Shown piece after piece: positions 33,231-42,304 of a DNA stretch of 52,951 bases. The translations under genes were made by a program, and so were the position numbers. The stretch's first letter is position 1; the number at the start of each line of letters is the position of its first letter. The DNA lies in assembly GCA_963655255.1 (NCBI GenBank), contig CAVKEB010000016.1, positions 1-52,951 of the forward strand, given 5' to 3'. The DNA comes from CAG-791 sp963655255 (GTDB lineage Bacteria; Bacillota; Clostridia; Lachnospirales; Lachnospiraceae). The notes under the pieces were generated by a model. The model had not been told where the DNA came from and ran no database searches. It worked only from the letters and a program-made list of their open reading frames with translations.

Positions 33231-35249
33231 TTACTTTCCAAATACCTCTTCCCACTTGTCTTCTTTTACATAAACGGGGATCACATCCAGCGGAGCGTTT
33301 TCTTCAAGACGGCTTCCGCCCTCCAGGATCTCTCCCTTTTCTGTGCCCTCATCCGTGATCTTCACGCGGATCCAGCGGCTTCCTTCCGGAAGGTACACGC
33401 CGCGGCTCGTCTTCTCTGCGTAGAGCACCGGGCATACCAGAAGGTCCTCCCCGAGGAAGAACTCATCCTCCGCCTTCCATGCCTCCGGATCATCCGGGAA
33501 GTTATAGAACAGCGTGCGGATCATCGGCGTTCCCTTCTGATGCGCTTCCTCTGCGGTTTTTGCGACATACCCGCGGATGCTCTCGCGAAGCCGGATGTAC
33601 CGGCTCATAATCCCGCATGCCTCATCTCCGTACGACCACACTTCGTTCGCAGCTCCACTCGGGCAGGATCCGCCGCCGGTTGTTCCCAGAGGCTCCAGCA
33701 TAGGTTCGCGGCAGCCGTGCAGACGCATCACCGGGCAGAAGGTTCCATACTCAAACCACCGGATCAGGCACTCCACAAACGCAGGATCATGGATATTGCC
33801 TCCGTGGAAGCCGCCGATGTCCGTGGTCCACCACGGGATTCCCGCCATGCCCATATTCAGGCCGGCCGTAAACTGATTCCGCAGCGACAGGAAGCTCGAA
33901 TCGATGTCTCCGCTCCAGACCAGTGCCCCGTACCGCTGGCTTCCCGCCCAGGCACTGCGCACGAGATTCATGACTTCCTTCTCTCCCTCCTGCTTCATGC
34001 CCTCATAGGCCATGCGGGAATACTCTCTCGGGTAGAGATTTCCCACCTCAAGGTCTGCGCCGGCCTCATAGTGGTAGTTGTCGTACTCGTACTTCGTATA
34101 TTCCGGTTCTGCCTCGTCCAGCCAGAAAATGCGGATGCCGTATTTGGAGTAATTCTCCTTCAGTTTGTTCCAGACATACGCTCTTGCATCCGGATTCGTC
34201 ATATCCACGAACGCGGTCCTGCCGAGATGCGAGAGGCGGTTCCCCTCTTCGGTTGCCGCAAGATATCCCTTATCCCGGATCTCTTCGTAGTTGACGCTTC
34301 CCTCTTCCACGGTCGGCCATACCGAAACCATCAGCTCCATTCCCATTTCATGAAGCTCCTTCACCATGGCCTCCGGATCCGGGAAATACTCCGGATCGAA
34401 GCACCAGTCTCCCTGATGAGGCCAGTGGAAATAGTCGATGACAATCACCGAAACCGGAAGCCCGCGGCGCTTGTATTCTCTCGCAACAGACAGGAGCTCC
34501 TCCTGCGTCTGATAGCGGAGCTTGCACTGCCAGAAGCCCGTTCCATACGCAGGCATCTCCGGTGCCTTTCCGACAACATCAGCATACTGCTCCTCAATCC
34601 GTGCAGGCGTATCTCCTGCACAGATCCAGTAATCCATCTGCTTGGTGGACTCCATGTGCCACTCCGTGAGGTTGGCGCCGAACATCACCTTGCCAACACC
34701 CGGATTGTTCCAGAACATTCCGTAACCCGAGCTGGAGAGAACGAAGGGCACCGATACCTGCGAGTTTCTCTGCGCAAGCTCAATGATGCACCCCTTCAGA
34801 TCCAGATTCGTCTGCTGATACTGGCCCATTCCGTAAAGCTTCTCGTCCTGTGCCTCGAAGCGGACCGTCAGCGCGAAATCATCCGTTCCGCGGATGGCAT
34901 GATACATTCTGGGATCCAGCTCCAGCGCGCTGCTGAATCCTTCATTGTTCTTGCGGAAGCGGTTCCTGTCATATTCCTCCAGAATCATTTTCCCTTCCGC
35001 ATTGAAAAAGCGAAGCTTCCCCGTAGAAAGAACTTTGCAGGTGATCTCTCCGTTTGCGATCTCTGCATACTCTCCTTCTATGGAGATTCTGGCCGCCGTC
35101 TCCTTCTTTTCTCCGTGAAGTCCGTAATTCAGATCACGGATTCTTCCTGTCGTTGTACTGCGAACGCGCAGGCCATTCCCCCAGCCCTCAATGCATAAAA
35201 GCTCGCGGTCGCACCTGCGATAGAGTTTTCCATTTTCCTGATAGAGCAT
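33231..35249 (-). CDS. GH31 family glycoside hydrolase
   Basis: 672 residues, cytoplasmic (no signal peptide). An N-terminal beta-sandwich (to about 225, GMGQYQQTNLDLKG) is followed by the GH31 barrel with VIVIDYFHWP, the nucleophile D378 in FWLDEAEPEY and the acid/base D448 in WSGDIDSSF, then GIPWWTTDIGGF and a C-terminal beta domain. GH31 members act on alpha-glucosides, alpha-xylosides or alpha-galactosides; the FWLDEAEPEY form does not let me choose. The start at 35249 is fixed by AGAGGT, supplied by repeat copy 4. It follows the two permease genes, so it probably acts on the imported sugar. Confidence 0.92.
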   Translation of the reverse strand: MLYQENGKLYRRCDRELLCIEGWGNGLRVRSTTTGRIRDLNYGLHGEKKETAARISIEGEYAEIANGEITCKVLSTGKLRFFNAEGKMILEEYDRNRFRKNNEGFSSALELDPRMYHAIRGTDDFALTVRFEAQDEKLYGMGQYQQTNLDLKGCIIELAQRNSQVSVPFVLSSSGYGMFWNNPGVGKVMFGANLTEWHMESTKQMDYWICAGDTPARIEEQYADVVGKAPEMPAYGTGFWQCKLRYQTQEELLSVAREYKRRGLPVSVIVIDYFHWPHQGDWCFDPEYFPDPEAMVKELHEMGMELMVSVWPTVEEGSVNYEEIRDKGYLAATEEGNRLSHLGRTAFVDMTNPDARAYVWNKLKENYSKYGIRIFWLDEAEPEYTKYEYDNYHYEAGADLEVGNLYPREYSRMAYEGMKQEGEKEVMNLVRSAWAGSQRYGALVWSGDIDSSFLSLRNQFTAGLNMGMAGIPWWTTDIGGFHGGNIHDPAFVECLIRWFEYGTFCPVMRLHGCREPMLEPLGTTGGGSCPSGAANEVWSYGDEACGIMSRYIRLRESIRGYVAKTAEEAHQKGTPMIRTLFYNFPDDPEAWKAEDEFFLGEDLLVCPVLYAEKTSRGVYLPEGSRWIRVKITDEGTEKGEILEGGSRLEENAPLDVIPVYVKEDKWEEVFGK

Positions 35250-35320
35250 CTTGATACCTCTTCTGTATACAGCGTTTTTGCCGAATGTAACAGCCGGTGC
35301 GTCCGCACCGATGCTGCAAT
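35250..35320 (-). repeat. Modular leader element, copy 4 (GH31 leader), internally deleted
   Basis: Retains the GCAGC/GGTGC hairpin A (loop GGAC) and the 22-nt hairpin with TACA/TGTA ends (35268-35289). The central three hairpins of the full element are missing. The junction falls at a TACAG that occurs on both sides of that segment in copy 1, as expected for a deletion between short direct repeats. GAGG lies exactly 7 nt before the ATG. Confidence 0.85.
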
Positions 35321-35385
35321 TCTGATTGATCACCGTCTCACAACGTGTGCACTGCCATCATAACATCCTGCAGACTGCTTTCCAA

Positions 35386-36300
35386 TTATCCCTTTACCGC
35401 GCCGATCATCATTCCCGATACGAAGTACTTCTGAATAAACGGATAGATGATCAGCATCGGAATCATTGCGATGAATACCTTCGCGGAATCCAGCGACTTG
35501 TTGGACAGCGCACTCATCAGCTTCATCTCATCCGGGCTCATATTGGCAACGCTCTGCGTGTTGACCACCATCTGCTGGATATAGGTCTGCAGCGGATAAT
35601 GCTTGTCACTACTCGACAGAACCAGTCCCTGGAAGAATTCATTCCAGTATCCTACGCTGGTGAACAATACCATGGTCGCAATGACCGGCTTGGAGACCGG
35701 AATAAAAATCTGAAACAGCACGCGCCACGGCCCTGCGCCGTCCACTCTTGCCGCGTCCTCCAGATCCTCCGGAATTCCCCGGAAGAAGTTGATGACGATA
35801 ATCAGATTGAAAACCGGAAGCGATCCGCAGAGGATCAGTCCGACCACGCTGTCCAGGAGGCGATAGGAAACCATGGTCATATACCACGGAATCGCTCCTG
35901 CATTGAATACCATGCAGAACAGAAGCAGCCACATAATCGGATCATGCAGCCGGAACTGCTTCGTCGTCTTGGAAAGCGGATATGCCATCAGGCACAGCAC
36001 CAGCAATGTAAACAGCGTGCCGAAGCCGGCTCTCAGAACGGAAACGCCGAACGCATGGAAGAAGGTGGAATCCTTCATGATTTCACGATATGCGATGGTA
36101 GAGAACCCGACCGGATACAATGTTACCATTCCGGAATTGGCCGCTGTTTTATCGGAAATGGATACGCAGAATGCATACCAGATCGGATACAGGCAGCTGA
36201 GGGCCATGATTCCGAGAATTACAAAAAGAATAATCGTAAAGACTTTGGATCCGATGGACTTATGTTCCACCATCCGGAGTCCATTATCGCTTTCACCCAT
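35386..36300 (-). CDS. Carbohydrate ABC transporter permease (CUT1, LplC/YtcP-type)
   Basis: 304 residues with six membrane helices. The EAA loop (LEDAARVDGAGPWRVLFQIFIP) docks on the ATPase. The start at 36300 has GAGGAGG 7 nt upstream. It pairs with the permease at 36359; no ATPase gene is present, so a shared MsmX/UgpC-type ATPase encoded elsewhere is presumed. Confidence 0.93.
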   Translation of the reverse strand: MGESDNGLRMVEHKSIGSKVFTIILFVILGIMALSCLYPIWYAFCVSISDKTAANSGMVTLYPVGFSTIAYREIMKDSTFFHAFGVSVLRAGFGTLFTLLVLCLMAYPLSKTTKQFRLHDPIMWLLLFCMVFNAGAIPWYMTMVSYRLLDSVVGLILCGSLPVFNLIIVINFFRGIPEDLEDAARVDGAGPWRVLFQIFIPVSKPVIATMVLFTSVGYWNEFFQGLVLSSSDKHYPLQTYIQQMVVNTQSVANMSPDEMKLMSALSNKSLDSAKVFIAMIPMLIIYPFIQKYFVSGMMIGAVKG

Positions 36301-36358
36301 TCTAAACCTCCTCATACATGCCGGGACAGTCCTCGTATCCCGGACCTGCCGTATTGTC

Positions 36359-37333
36359 TCAGAATACCTTGTAGTCCGCCGCCTTATAGGCAATGAGATA
36401 AGATACCGCAATCAGTATGAAACTGATCACCGATTTAAACAGGCCTGCCGTGGTTGCCAGCGAGAACTGCAGATTTACCAGGCCGATCCGGTATACCCAG
36501 GTATCAATGATGTCTCCCGTGGAATACACCATCGGGTTGTACAGGTTGAAGATCTGATCAAATCCCGCATTCAGTGCATTTCCCATTCCGAGGACGGTCA
36601 TGACCACGATGGTCGGAACAATGCCGGGAATCGTGATGTGCCAGATCCGTTTGAATCTGCCGCATCCGTCAATGGCAGCCGCCTCATACAGTGTGGGATC
36701 AATTCCCGTCAGCGCCGCCAGATAGATGACTGCGTTAAAGCCGAATTCCTTCCAGACATCCGATCCAATGGCCAGTCCGCGGAAATATTTGGACTCTGAG
36801 AAGAAAATCAGCGGCGTTCCGCCAAAGATCCCGCGGATCTGATTGACGATTCCGTCACTTCCGAAGATATTCAGAATGACGCTTGCCAGAATAACCCAGG
36901 ACAGGAAATGCGGAAGATATACCGCCGTCTGAACCAGCTTCTTGTATCGCAGGGACTTTACTTCATTGAGCATCAGTGCAAAGAGAACCGGCACCACAAT
37001 GTTGAAAATGATCTTCATTCCCGCAATGATGAAGGTATTGATAATAACGCGCTTGGCATCTGCCAGTTCAAACAAATATCTAAAATTATCCAGTCCTACC
37101 AGCGGTGATTTCCACATTCCAAGGCCCGGATTATAATCTTCGAACGCCAGAATAATTCCTCTCATCGGGACAATGGAGAAAAAGAAGACCCATAACAGTC
37201 CCGGCAGACACATCAGAAAATAATTGTATTCCAGAATCTTGTGGGAGCGTGACACTGCGATTTTTTCTTTTTTCACAGGCTTTTTCCCGCCTGCTTCCTT
37301 CTTGTTACGGATTGAAACTGAACCAGTTTTCAT
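36359..37333 (-). CDS. Carbohydrate ABC transporter permease (CUT1, LplB-type)
   Basis: 324 residues with a basic N-terminus (1-32), six membrane helices and the EAA loop LYEAAAIDGCGRFKRIWHITIP. GAGGAGG precedes the ATG by 7 nt. Gene order binding protein - LplB - LplC is standard for this importer type. Confidence 0.93.
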   Translation of the reverse strand: MKTGSVSIRNKKEAGGKKPVKKEKIAVSRSHKILEYNYFLMCLPGLLWVFFFSIVPMRGIILAFEDYNPGLGMWKSPLVGLDNFRYLFELADAKRVIINTFIIAGMKIIFNIVVPVLFALMLNEVKSLRYKKLVQTAVYLPHFLSWVILASVILNIFGSDGIVNQIRGIFGGTPLIFFSESKYFRGLAIGSDVWKEFGFNAVIYLAALTGIDPTLYEAAAIDGCGRFKRIWHITIPGIVPTIVVMTVLGMGNALNAGFDQIFNLYNPMVYSTGDIIDTWVYRIGLVNLQFSLATTAGLFKSVISFILIAVSYLIAYKAADYKVF

Positions 37334-37399
37334 CCCAGTTCCTCCTCATGCTTTGCTGTATCTGTTACAACCCAGCTGTCTCAGCGGGGTATAGAATGA

Positions 37400-37419
37400 G
37401 CGGCCTCTTATGAGGCCGC
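37400..37419 (-). terminator. Intercistronic hairpin after the binding-protein gene
   Basis: A perfect 8-bp stem GCGGCCTC/GAGGCCGC with an ATAA loop, flanked by CCTAT/ATAGG-like extension and no T-tract. Such hairpins commonly stabilise the upstream mRNA and lower permease expression relative to the binding protein. Confidence 0.6.
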
Positions 37420-37438
37420 CCTATCCTGCAGGTAAAGC

Positions 37439-39226
37439 TTATTCTGCATCAGCCATTGCCTGTACTTCTGCAATAATGTCGTTGCCGCCCTCTGCTGTCC
37501 ACTGATCCACATAGGTGTCGAATGCGGAGATATCATCCTTGCCCGTAATGATGCGAAGGCCCATCTCCTTCTCCTTCGTCTCCAGGTTTGCCCACTTGGT
37601 CTCCATCGTAGGAGTCTGGCTGTAGCAGACGCTGTAAACGCTCTTGTCCTTCTGATTGGTTGCCGAAGGCTTTACGCCTGCCAGAATGGAATACAGTCTC
37701 GGGAAGTTGCTGTTGTCGATGTCGAAGTTCTCAATCGAGAGCTCTTCGCTTCCGGGAACGTAATCGTGCACGCACTCGGTGACGGTCGAGCAGTCATTGT
37801 AAATCAGCTTGAACGGGCTGTCAGAGCCGACATTGTAATCTTCTGCCGTCTTCTCTCCGTCCAGAACCTGCATCAGTGCATCGTAGGTATACTCGCACTC
37901 ATCCAGAGCTCCCATGGAGTTGCGGAGCGGATACCAGTAAATCGAGGTATTCTGTCCGTACTGGGTGGTCAGCTTGTTCTCATCGCGAACCCATACGTTA
38001 TTGATGATCAGGCCTGCCTTTGCAACATCCTCGTCGATGTCCTTATTGAAGATGCAGTAGGAAGCAACCGGGCACTGCTCTCTGGTGTTCCACTTGCCGT
38101 CATCCGAACGTACCACGTAGGACTGCCAGTTTGCCGTAGGATCATTGCGGTAAGCATCGGTAATGCCGTATCCGATCTTCCACCATGCGCAGAAATACAT
38201 GCCGACATTTCCTGCATTGATCTGCTCGTCTTCGCTGTCGCGAACGCCCATTTCCGGATCAATCAGACCTTCCGAATACCAGCTTGCCAGTCTCTCGAAG
38301 GCCTTGCGGCTGTTCTCGGTGTTGGTGCCATAGACAACGGTGCCGTCGTCCTGCTTCACCCAGTATCCCGGATATGCATCGTATGCTGCGAATACCGGCT
38401 CGAAGCCGCAGCTTGCAACTCCTGCATTCAGGAAGTTGCTGTAAACGCTGTTGTTCTTATCCGGTCCCGCGATCGGGATGGTGTTGTCTCCTGCCGGCTT
38501 CTTCTCTTTGAAGACCTTTGCAATATTCTCGATGTCGTCCAGCGTTTCCGGCTCTTCCAGGCCGTACTCATCCAGCCAGTCCTTGCGGACGTTGACCATG
38601 GACTCACCGGAGGCTGCTACGTCTACGCCGACGGTGCAGACCTGTCTGCCGTCATACAGCGAATACGAATAAGCGGATCCGTCTCCGGAATCCATGATCG
38701 CGCGAACCTGTGCGGAAGCGACCTGCGGGAACAGATCCGTGAAATCATAGAGTTCTCCTGCCTTTGCCGCTGCCAGCATGGACTTGCGGTCACACTGCAT
38801 TCCATCCGGAAGCATGTTGCTGGCGATGCACATATTCACCTTCTGCGTGTAGTCGTTTCCGGTTGCTGCAGACCACTCGACCTGCACGTCAATGTTGAAG
38901 TTATCCTTCAGATAGCGGGTGTAAACGTTGTCTTCATTGGTGTCGCCGTCCGGGAAGGACAGGGTCGGATAAGCCTGCTGTCCGATCTTGATCGTAACCG
39001 GCGAATCAAATTTCTGGAATGCTGCATCGTCCGATGCCTTCTCTGCATTGGTTCCGGCCTCTGCCGCCTCTTTGTTGGTGCTCTTTGCTTCTTCCGTCTG
39101 GACTGCTGCATCTTCGGTTGAAGCTGCCGCTGTACTGTCTGTCTGACTGCTTCCGCAGCCTGCCAGAGAGAGCAGCATGGCAGAACTAAGACCCAGAGCC
39201 AGAAGCTTCTGCATGTTCTTCTTCAT
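37439..39226 (-). CDS. Extracellular sugar-binding lipoprotein of the ABC importer
   Basis: 595 residues. The signal peptide has lipobox LSLAGC (Cys near 24), followed by a Ser/Thr/Ala/Glu-rich linker to about 70 and a large family-1-type solute-binding fold; long binding proteins of about 550-600 residues are typical partners of LplB/LplC. The start at 39226 follows GGAGGGG and gives a complete signal peptide. The ligand is not evident; GH31 and GH36 genes downstream point to alpha-linked oligosaccharides. Its promoter lies just upstream (39281-39309), next to the response regulator gene. Confidence 0.93.
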   Translation of the reverse strand: MKKNMQKLLALGLSSAMLLSLAGCGSSQTDSTAAASTEDAAVQTEEAKSTNKEAAEAGTNAEKASDDAAFQKFDSPVTIKIGQQAYPTLSFPDGDTNEDNVYTRYLKDNFNIDVQVEWSAATGNDYTQKVNMCIASNMLPDGMQCDRKSMLAAAKAGELYDFTDLFPQVASAQVRAIMDSGDGSAYSYSLYDGRQVCTVGVDVAASGESMVNVRKDWLDEYGLEEPETLDDIENIAKVFKEKKPAGDNTIPIAGPDKNNSVYSNFLNAGVASCGFEPVFAAYDAYPGYWVKQDDGTVVYGTNTENSRKAFERLASWYSEGLIDPEMGVRDSEDEQINAGNVGMYFCAWWKIGYGITDAYRNDPTANWQSYVVRSDDGKWNTREQCPVASYCIFNKDIDEDVAKAGLIINNVWVRDENKLTTQYGQNTSIYWYPLRNSMGALDECEYTYDALMQVLDGEKTAEDYNVGSDSPFKLIYNDCSTVTECVHDYVPGSEELSIENFDIDNSNFPRLYSILAGVKPSATNQKDKSVYSVCYSQTPTMETKWANLETKEKEMGLRIITGKDDISAFDTYVDQWTAEGGNDIIAEVQAMADAE

Positions 39227-39280
39227 ATTCCCCTCCTGTTCATCATGCATTCTGCCCACATCGGGCATTTCTTTATGAAT

Positions 39281-39309
39281 AATTTATATATTTTGCACAT
39301 GACGAACAA
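39281..39309 (-). promoter_or_regulatory. Candidate promoter of the importer operon
   Basis: Minus-strand -35 TTGTTC (39304-39309), a 17-nt spacer and -10 TAAATT (39281-39286) within an AT-rich tract. Imperfect elements fit a promoter that needs an activator, plausibly the AraC-type regulator encoded immediately upstream. Confidence 0.5.
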
Positions 39310-39393
39310 CTCACGGATGTCATGCAAATCCGGAACATCTGTTATTTTGTCTCTGGTATTTCATCTCCCCGCATATTTTATGTGCATTTCCCA

Positions 39394-40470
39394 TTATTCC
39401 GGATCTGCTCCTTTGGATTTTTGTTCTGCATACTCCGAACAACTGTACCCGGTGTCCTGCTGGAACAGTCTCGTAAAGTATTTCGGTTCCTCATAGCCCA
39501 CCATTTCCGCAAGATCCGCAATCCGTATCTGCGGCTCCCTGCGCAGGATCTCCCGGGCGCGGTTCATCCGTTCCTTCCGGACGAAATCATTAAACGTCTC
39601 TCCGGTAATCAGCCGGAAATTGGTCGAGAAATAGCTGCGGCTCATATTCACTCTTCCCGCAACTTCTCCGGAATTGTTCTTCTGTGCGATATGGTCTTCC
39701 ACCCAGGCCGCGGCACTCAGAATGCAGAACGGAATGTTCTGATAGTCCTGCAGATGTCTGGCCTTTTCCCACAGCATCTGTCTCGTATTCTGCAGCCAGC
39801 CGAGTCCTTCGTCCTTGTCATTGATCCACACATCCGGCAGCGTCGTATGGAATTCTCCCGCGGTTTCCTGGGAGATCCACAAAAGGAGCCGCTCCAACTG
39901 CCTGACGGAAATATTCAGGTTCTGCAGCTCCCGGATTCCCGAGCGGTACACCCGCCCGTCATAAATCCAGTAATTCGTACACCAGAACCGGCGGAGTTCC
40001 TCCATTTTCTCATAGGCAATCTCTGCATTCCGCCGGGATTCCGTATCTCCGATCGAAAGTCCCCGGGCAGCAGGGGCCGCTTTTTCCCGCGCTTCCTTTA
40101 AAAGCCGCCCGATTCTCCCGAAAACTTCATCTCCCACCATTTCTTCCAGCCGGAGCTTCGAAATGTAATCCAGAACTCCGAAGCGCAGCGCGTTCTGTAC
40201 ATTTTCAAAATCCTCGTGAAAGGTCAGAACGACATACTGCAAATCCGGATAAAGTTTTCTCGCCTCGCGGATGAAGTCCATCCCGGATAAAACAGGCATG
40301 GAAAGATCCACGAAGGCAAGATCCACCTCATGCGTCTTCAGGAATTCCAGCGCCAGCAGTCCGTTTGCAACATCTCCGACAACTTCAAGACCGTATTTGT
40401 CCCACGGGACCATGGATATCAGCCCGTTCCTTGCGAGTTTGTCGTCATCGATAATCAAAACCTTATACAA
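39394..40470 (-). CDS. YesN-type response regulator (REC + AraC HTH)
   Basis: An N-terminal receiver domain (YKVLIIDDDKLARNG; phospho-acceptor Asp in LAFVDLSMPVLSG near residue 53) and a C-terminal AraC double HTH (RAREILRREPQIRIADLAEMVGY and YFTRLFQQDTGYS). I choose the TTG at 40470 as start: AGAGGAG lies 6 nt upstream and translation then begins at the family N-terminus, giving 358 residues. The ATG at 40512, abutting the kinase stop, has no ribosome binding site. It is predicted to activate the adjacent sugar importer genes. Confidence 0.92.
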   Translation of the reverse strand: MYKVLIIDDDKLARNGLISMVPWDKYGLEVVGDVANGLLALEFLKTHEVDLAFVDLSMPVLSGMDFIREARKLYPDLQYVVLTFHEDFENVQNALRFGVLDYISKLRLEEMVGDEVFGRIGRLLKEAREKAAPAARGLSIGDTESRRNAEIAYEKMEELRRFWCTNYWIYDGRVYRSGIRELQNLNISVRQLERLLLWISQETAGEFHTTLPDVWINDKDEGLGWLQNTRQMLWEKARHLQDYQNIPFCILSAAAWVEDHIAQKNNSGEVAGRVNMSRSYFSTNFRLITGETFNDFVRKERMNRAREILRREPQIRIADLAEMVGYEEPKYFTRLFQQDTGYSCSEYAEQKSKGADPE

Positions 40471-40512
40471 GTCGCTCTCCTCTCTCCCCCAGGCAGGCAG
40501 TTTTTCCTTCAT

Positions 40513-42303
40513 TCATTCCGCGGCGTTCGTACTCCTGTCTTCTTCCGGCCTCTCCAGCGGAAGAATCATCTGAACACTCGTTCCCTTTCCCACTTCACTG
40601 GAAATCCAGAACTGCGCCCGTCCGTCATAATAGGACTGCAGGCTCATCCGCACATAACGAAGCCCGATCCCGCTGTTCTGCCGGTTCCCTGCCGCCGCGG
40701 TTCCTCCGGGAATCACGAATCCGGGCCCGTCGTCCCGGATCTCGATGTGAACCCCATCCTCTTCTTTCTTCATGGTCAGCCAGAGATTTCCGAATTCATT
40801 CATGTTGTGGCAGATCGCATTCTCCGCGAGCGGCTGCAGAATCAGCCGGGCGCAGGGTTCCTGGAGCCACGTTCCTTCCTCGATGCTGCAGTGAACCTCG
40901 AAGTCATACCGTTTCTTCTGAAGATCGACATAAACGTCAAAAGACTTGAGCTCTGTTTCAAACGTCGCTCTCTTTTCCGTTTTTCCAAGGCTGTAGCCCA
41001 GGATGAAATTCAGCTGATAGATGTATTCCTCGATCTCCTTCTGATGGGAGGCGGCAGCCATCCAGTGCAGAGAGTGAAGGGCATTCAACAGAAAATGCGG
41101 ATTGATCTGATAGTACAGTTTCTCCAGTTCCAGGTTCTGTTTCTCGTATTCGCTCCTCCGGACGTCTTCCAGAAGGACCGCCACCCGCTGTTTCATTTCA
41201 TTGAACCGCTCAAACAGCGTATCAAACTCATCCATTCCGAAATGGTGATCCACCGGTGCCAGCTTCCCCTTTCCGGTTTCTTCCATTTCTTCTCCCAGCT
41301 GGCGCACCGGGAGATAGATATACCGCAGGATGGTCACAACAATGAAAACCACAATGGCAATCCCGATTGCCATAATCAGCACAAAGTTCTGAAACTCCGC
41401 CCACTGCTGCCGGAGGAACAAATCCCTCCGCACCAGCATGGCATAATGGAGTTTTCCCCCGAGGCCGTCCTGCACGCGGTAGACAAACTTTTCTCCTCCG
41501 TACCGGCAGACTCCGCTCTTATTGCGCAGATCAATCTGCACGTTTGCTCCGGTGGAAGGCGTTGTCTTGTCCCGGTGTCCCAGTGTCCCCAGTATGTTTC
41601 CGTCTTCATCCAGCTGCAGAAAGGTATATTCCATATTCTGGGTTCTCGCCTGGAGATTCTGCCGCACATCTTCGCTGCTGCCTTCGACATAGATCAGATA
41701 ATCTCTGCCCTCGAATGACACCTCCCTGGTAATCGAGACCACCGGAACATGGAGATATTCATTCAAAGGGTCATGGAGACTCTGATAAGTAATTTCATTG
41801 ATGGACACTGCCGTGCACAGCGTCGAAGGTTTGACCTCCCCGACCGGATAGTTGCTCAGAACCATCTGTTCCTCTCCCTGCTCTCCTACCTGGTAATAGC
41901 AGGCCATCGTCCCATAATCGTAATTGAAAATCACCGAGCTGATCGTCGTCTGCAGCTGTGTCGTCTGCCGGATCCGGTCGTACCGGTCGCTGGTCGTCAG
42001 AAGTCCTTCAAAAGAGTTTCCGATCACGCTGTCGTTGGTCATCTGCTGTGAAATTTTCAGAAGAGAGGTATACTGCCGGTCCATGGCAAGCGCAACCGCC
42101 GTGGTGTCCGCCGACAGCTGCTGCTCCATCTCTTCCCGGTTTTTCTTATAATTCTGCGCAAAGAGAAGAACGACGAATAAAAGCCACAAAAGGATGGATA
42201 CCAGCATAATGGCCAGTACCCGTCCTTTCAGTGAATGTACGCCCGGGCAGTTTCTTCCTGCTGTGAAAGCTCCCTGCCTCCGATTGTCCTTTGGTTTTCT
42301 CAT
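40513..42303 (-). CDS. YesM-type sensor histidine kinase
   Basis: 596 residues: membrane helix 1 at about 29-49, a large extracytoplasmic sensor (about 50-300), membrane helix 2 (about 303-327), HAMP, His_kinase (phospho-acceptor in INPHFLLNALHSL), HATPase_c (N box NAICHNMNEFG, RDDGPGF, GIGLRYV). It belongs to the LytS/YesM class that senses extracellular sugars or binding proteins. Its ATG lies 1 nt after the stop of the DUF4340 gene, so the two are translationally coupled, and the partner regulator follows directly. Confidence 0.93.
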   Translation of the reverse strand: MRKPKDNRRQGAFTAGRNCPGVHSLKGRVLAIMLVSILLWLLFVVLLFAQNYKKNREEMEQQLSADTTAVALAMDRQYTSLLKISQQMTNDSVIGNSFEGLLTTSDRYDRIRQTTQLQTTISSVIFNYDYGTMACYYQVGEQGEEQMVLSNYPVGEVKPSTLCTAVSINEITYQSLHDPLNEYLHVPVVSITREVSFEGRDYLIYVEGSSEDVRQNLQARTQNMEYTFLQLDEDGNILGTLGHRDKTTPSTGANVQIDLRNKSGVCRYGGEKFVYRVQDGLGGKLHYAMLVRRDLFLRQQWAEFQNFVLIMAIGIAIVVFIVVTILRYIYLPVRQLGEEMEETGKGKLAPVDHHFGMDEFDTLFERFNEMKQRVAVLLEDVRRSEYEKQNLELEKLYYQINPHFLLNALHSLHWMAAASHQKEIEEYIYQLNFILGYSLGKTEKRATFETELKSFDVYVDLQKKRYDFEVHCSIEEGTWLQEPCARLILQPLAENAICHNMNEFGNLWLTMKKEEDGVHIEIRDDGPGFVIPGGTAAAGNRQNSGIGLRYVRMSLQSYYDGRAQFWISSEVGKGTSVQMILPLERPEEDRSTNAAE

Positions 42304-42304
42304 T

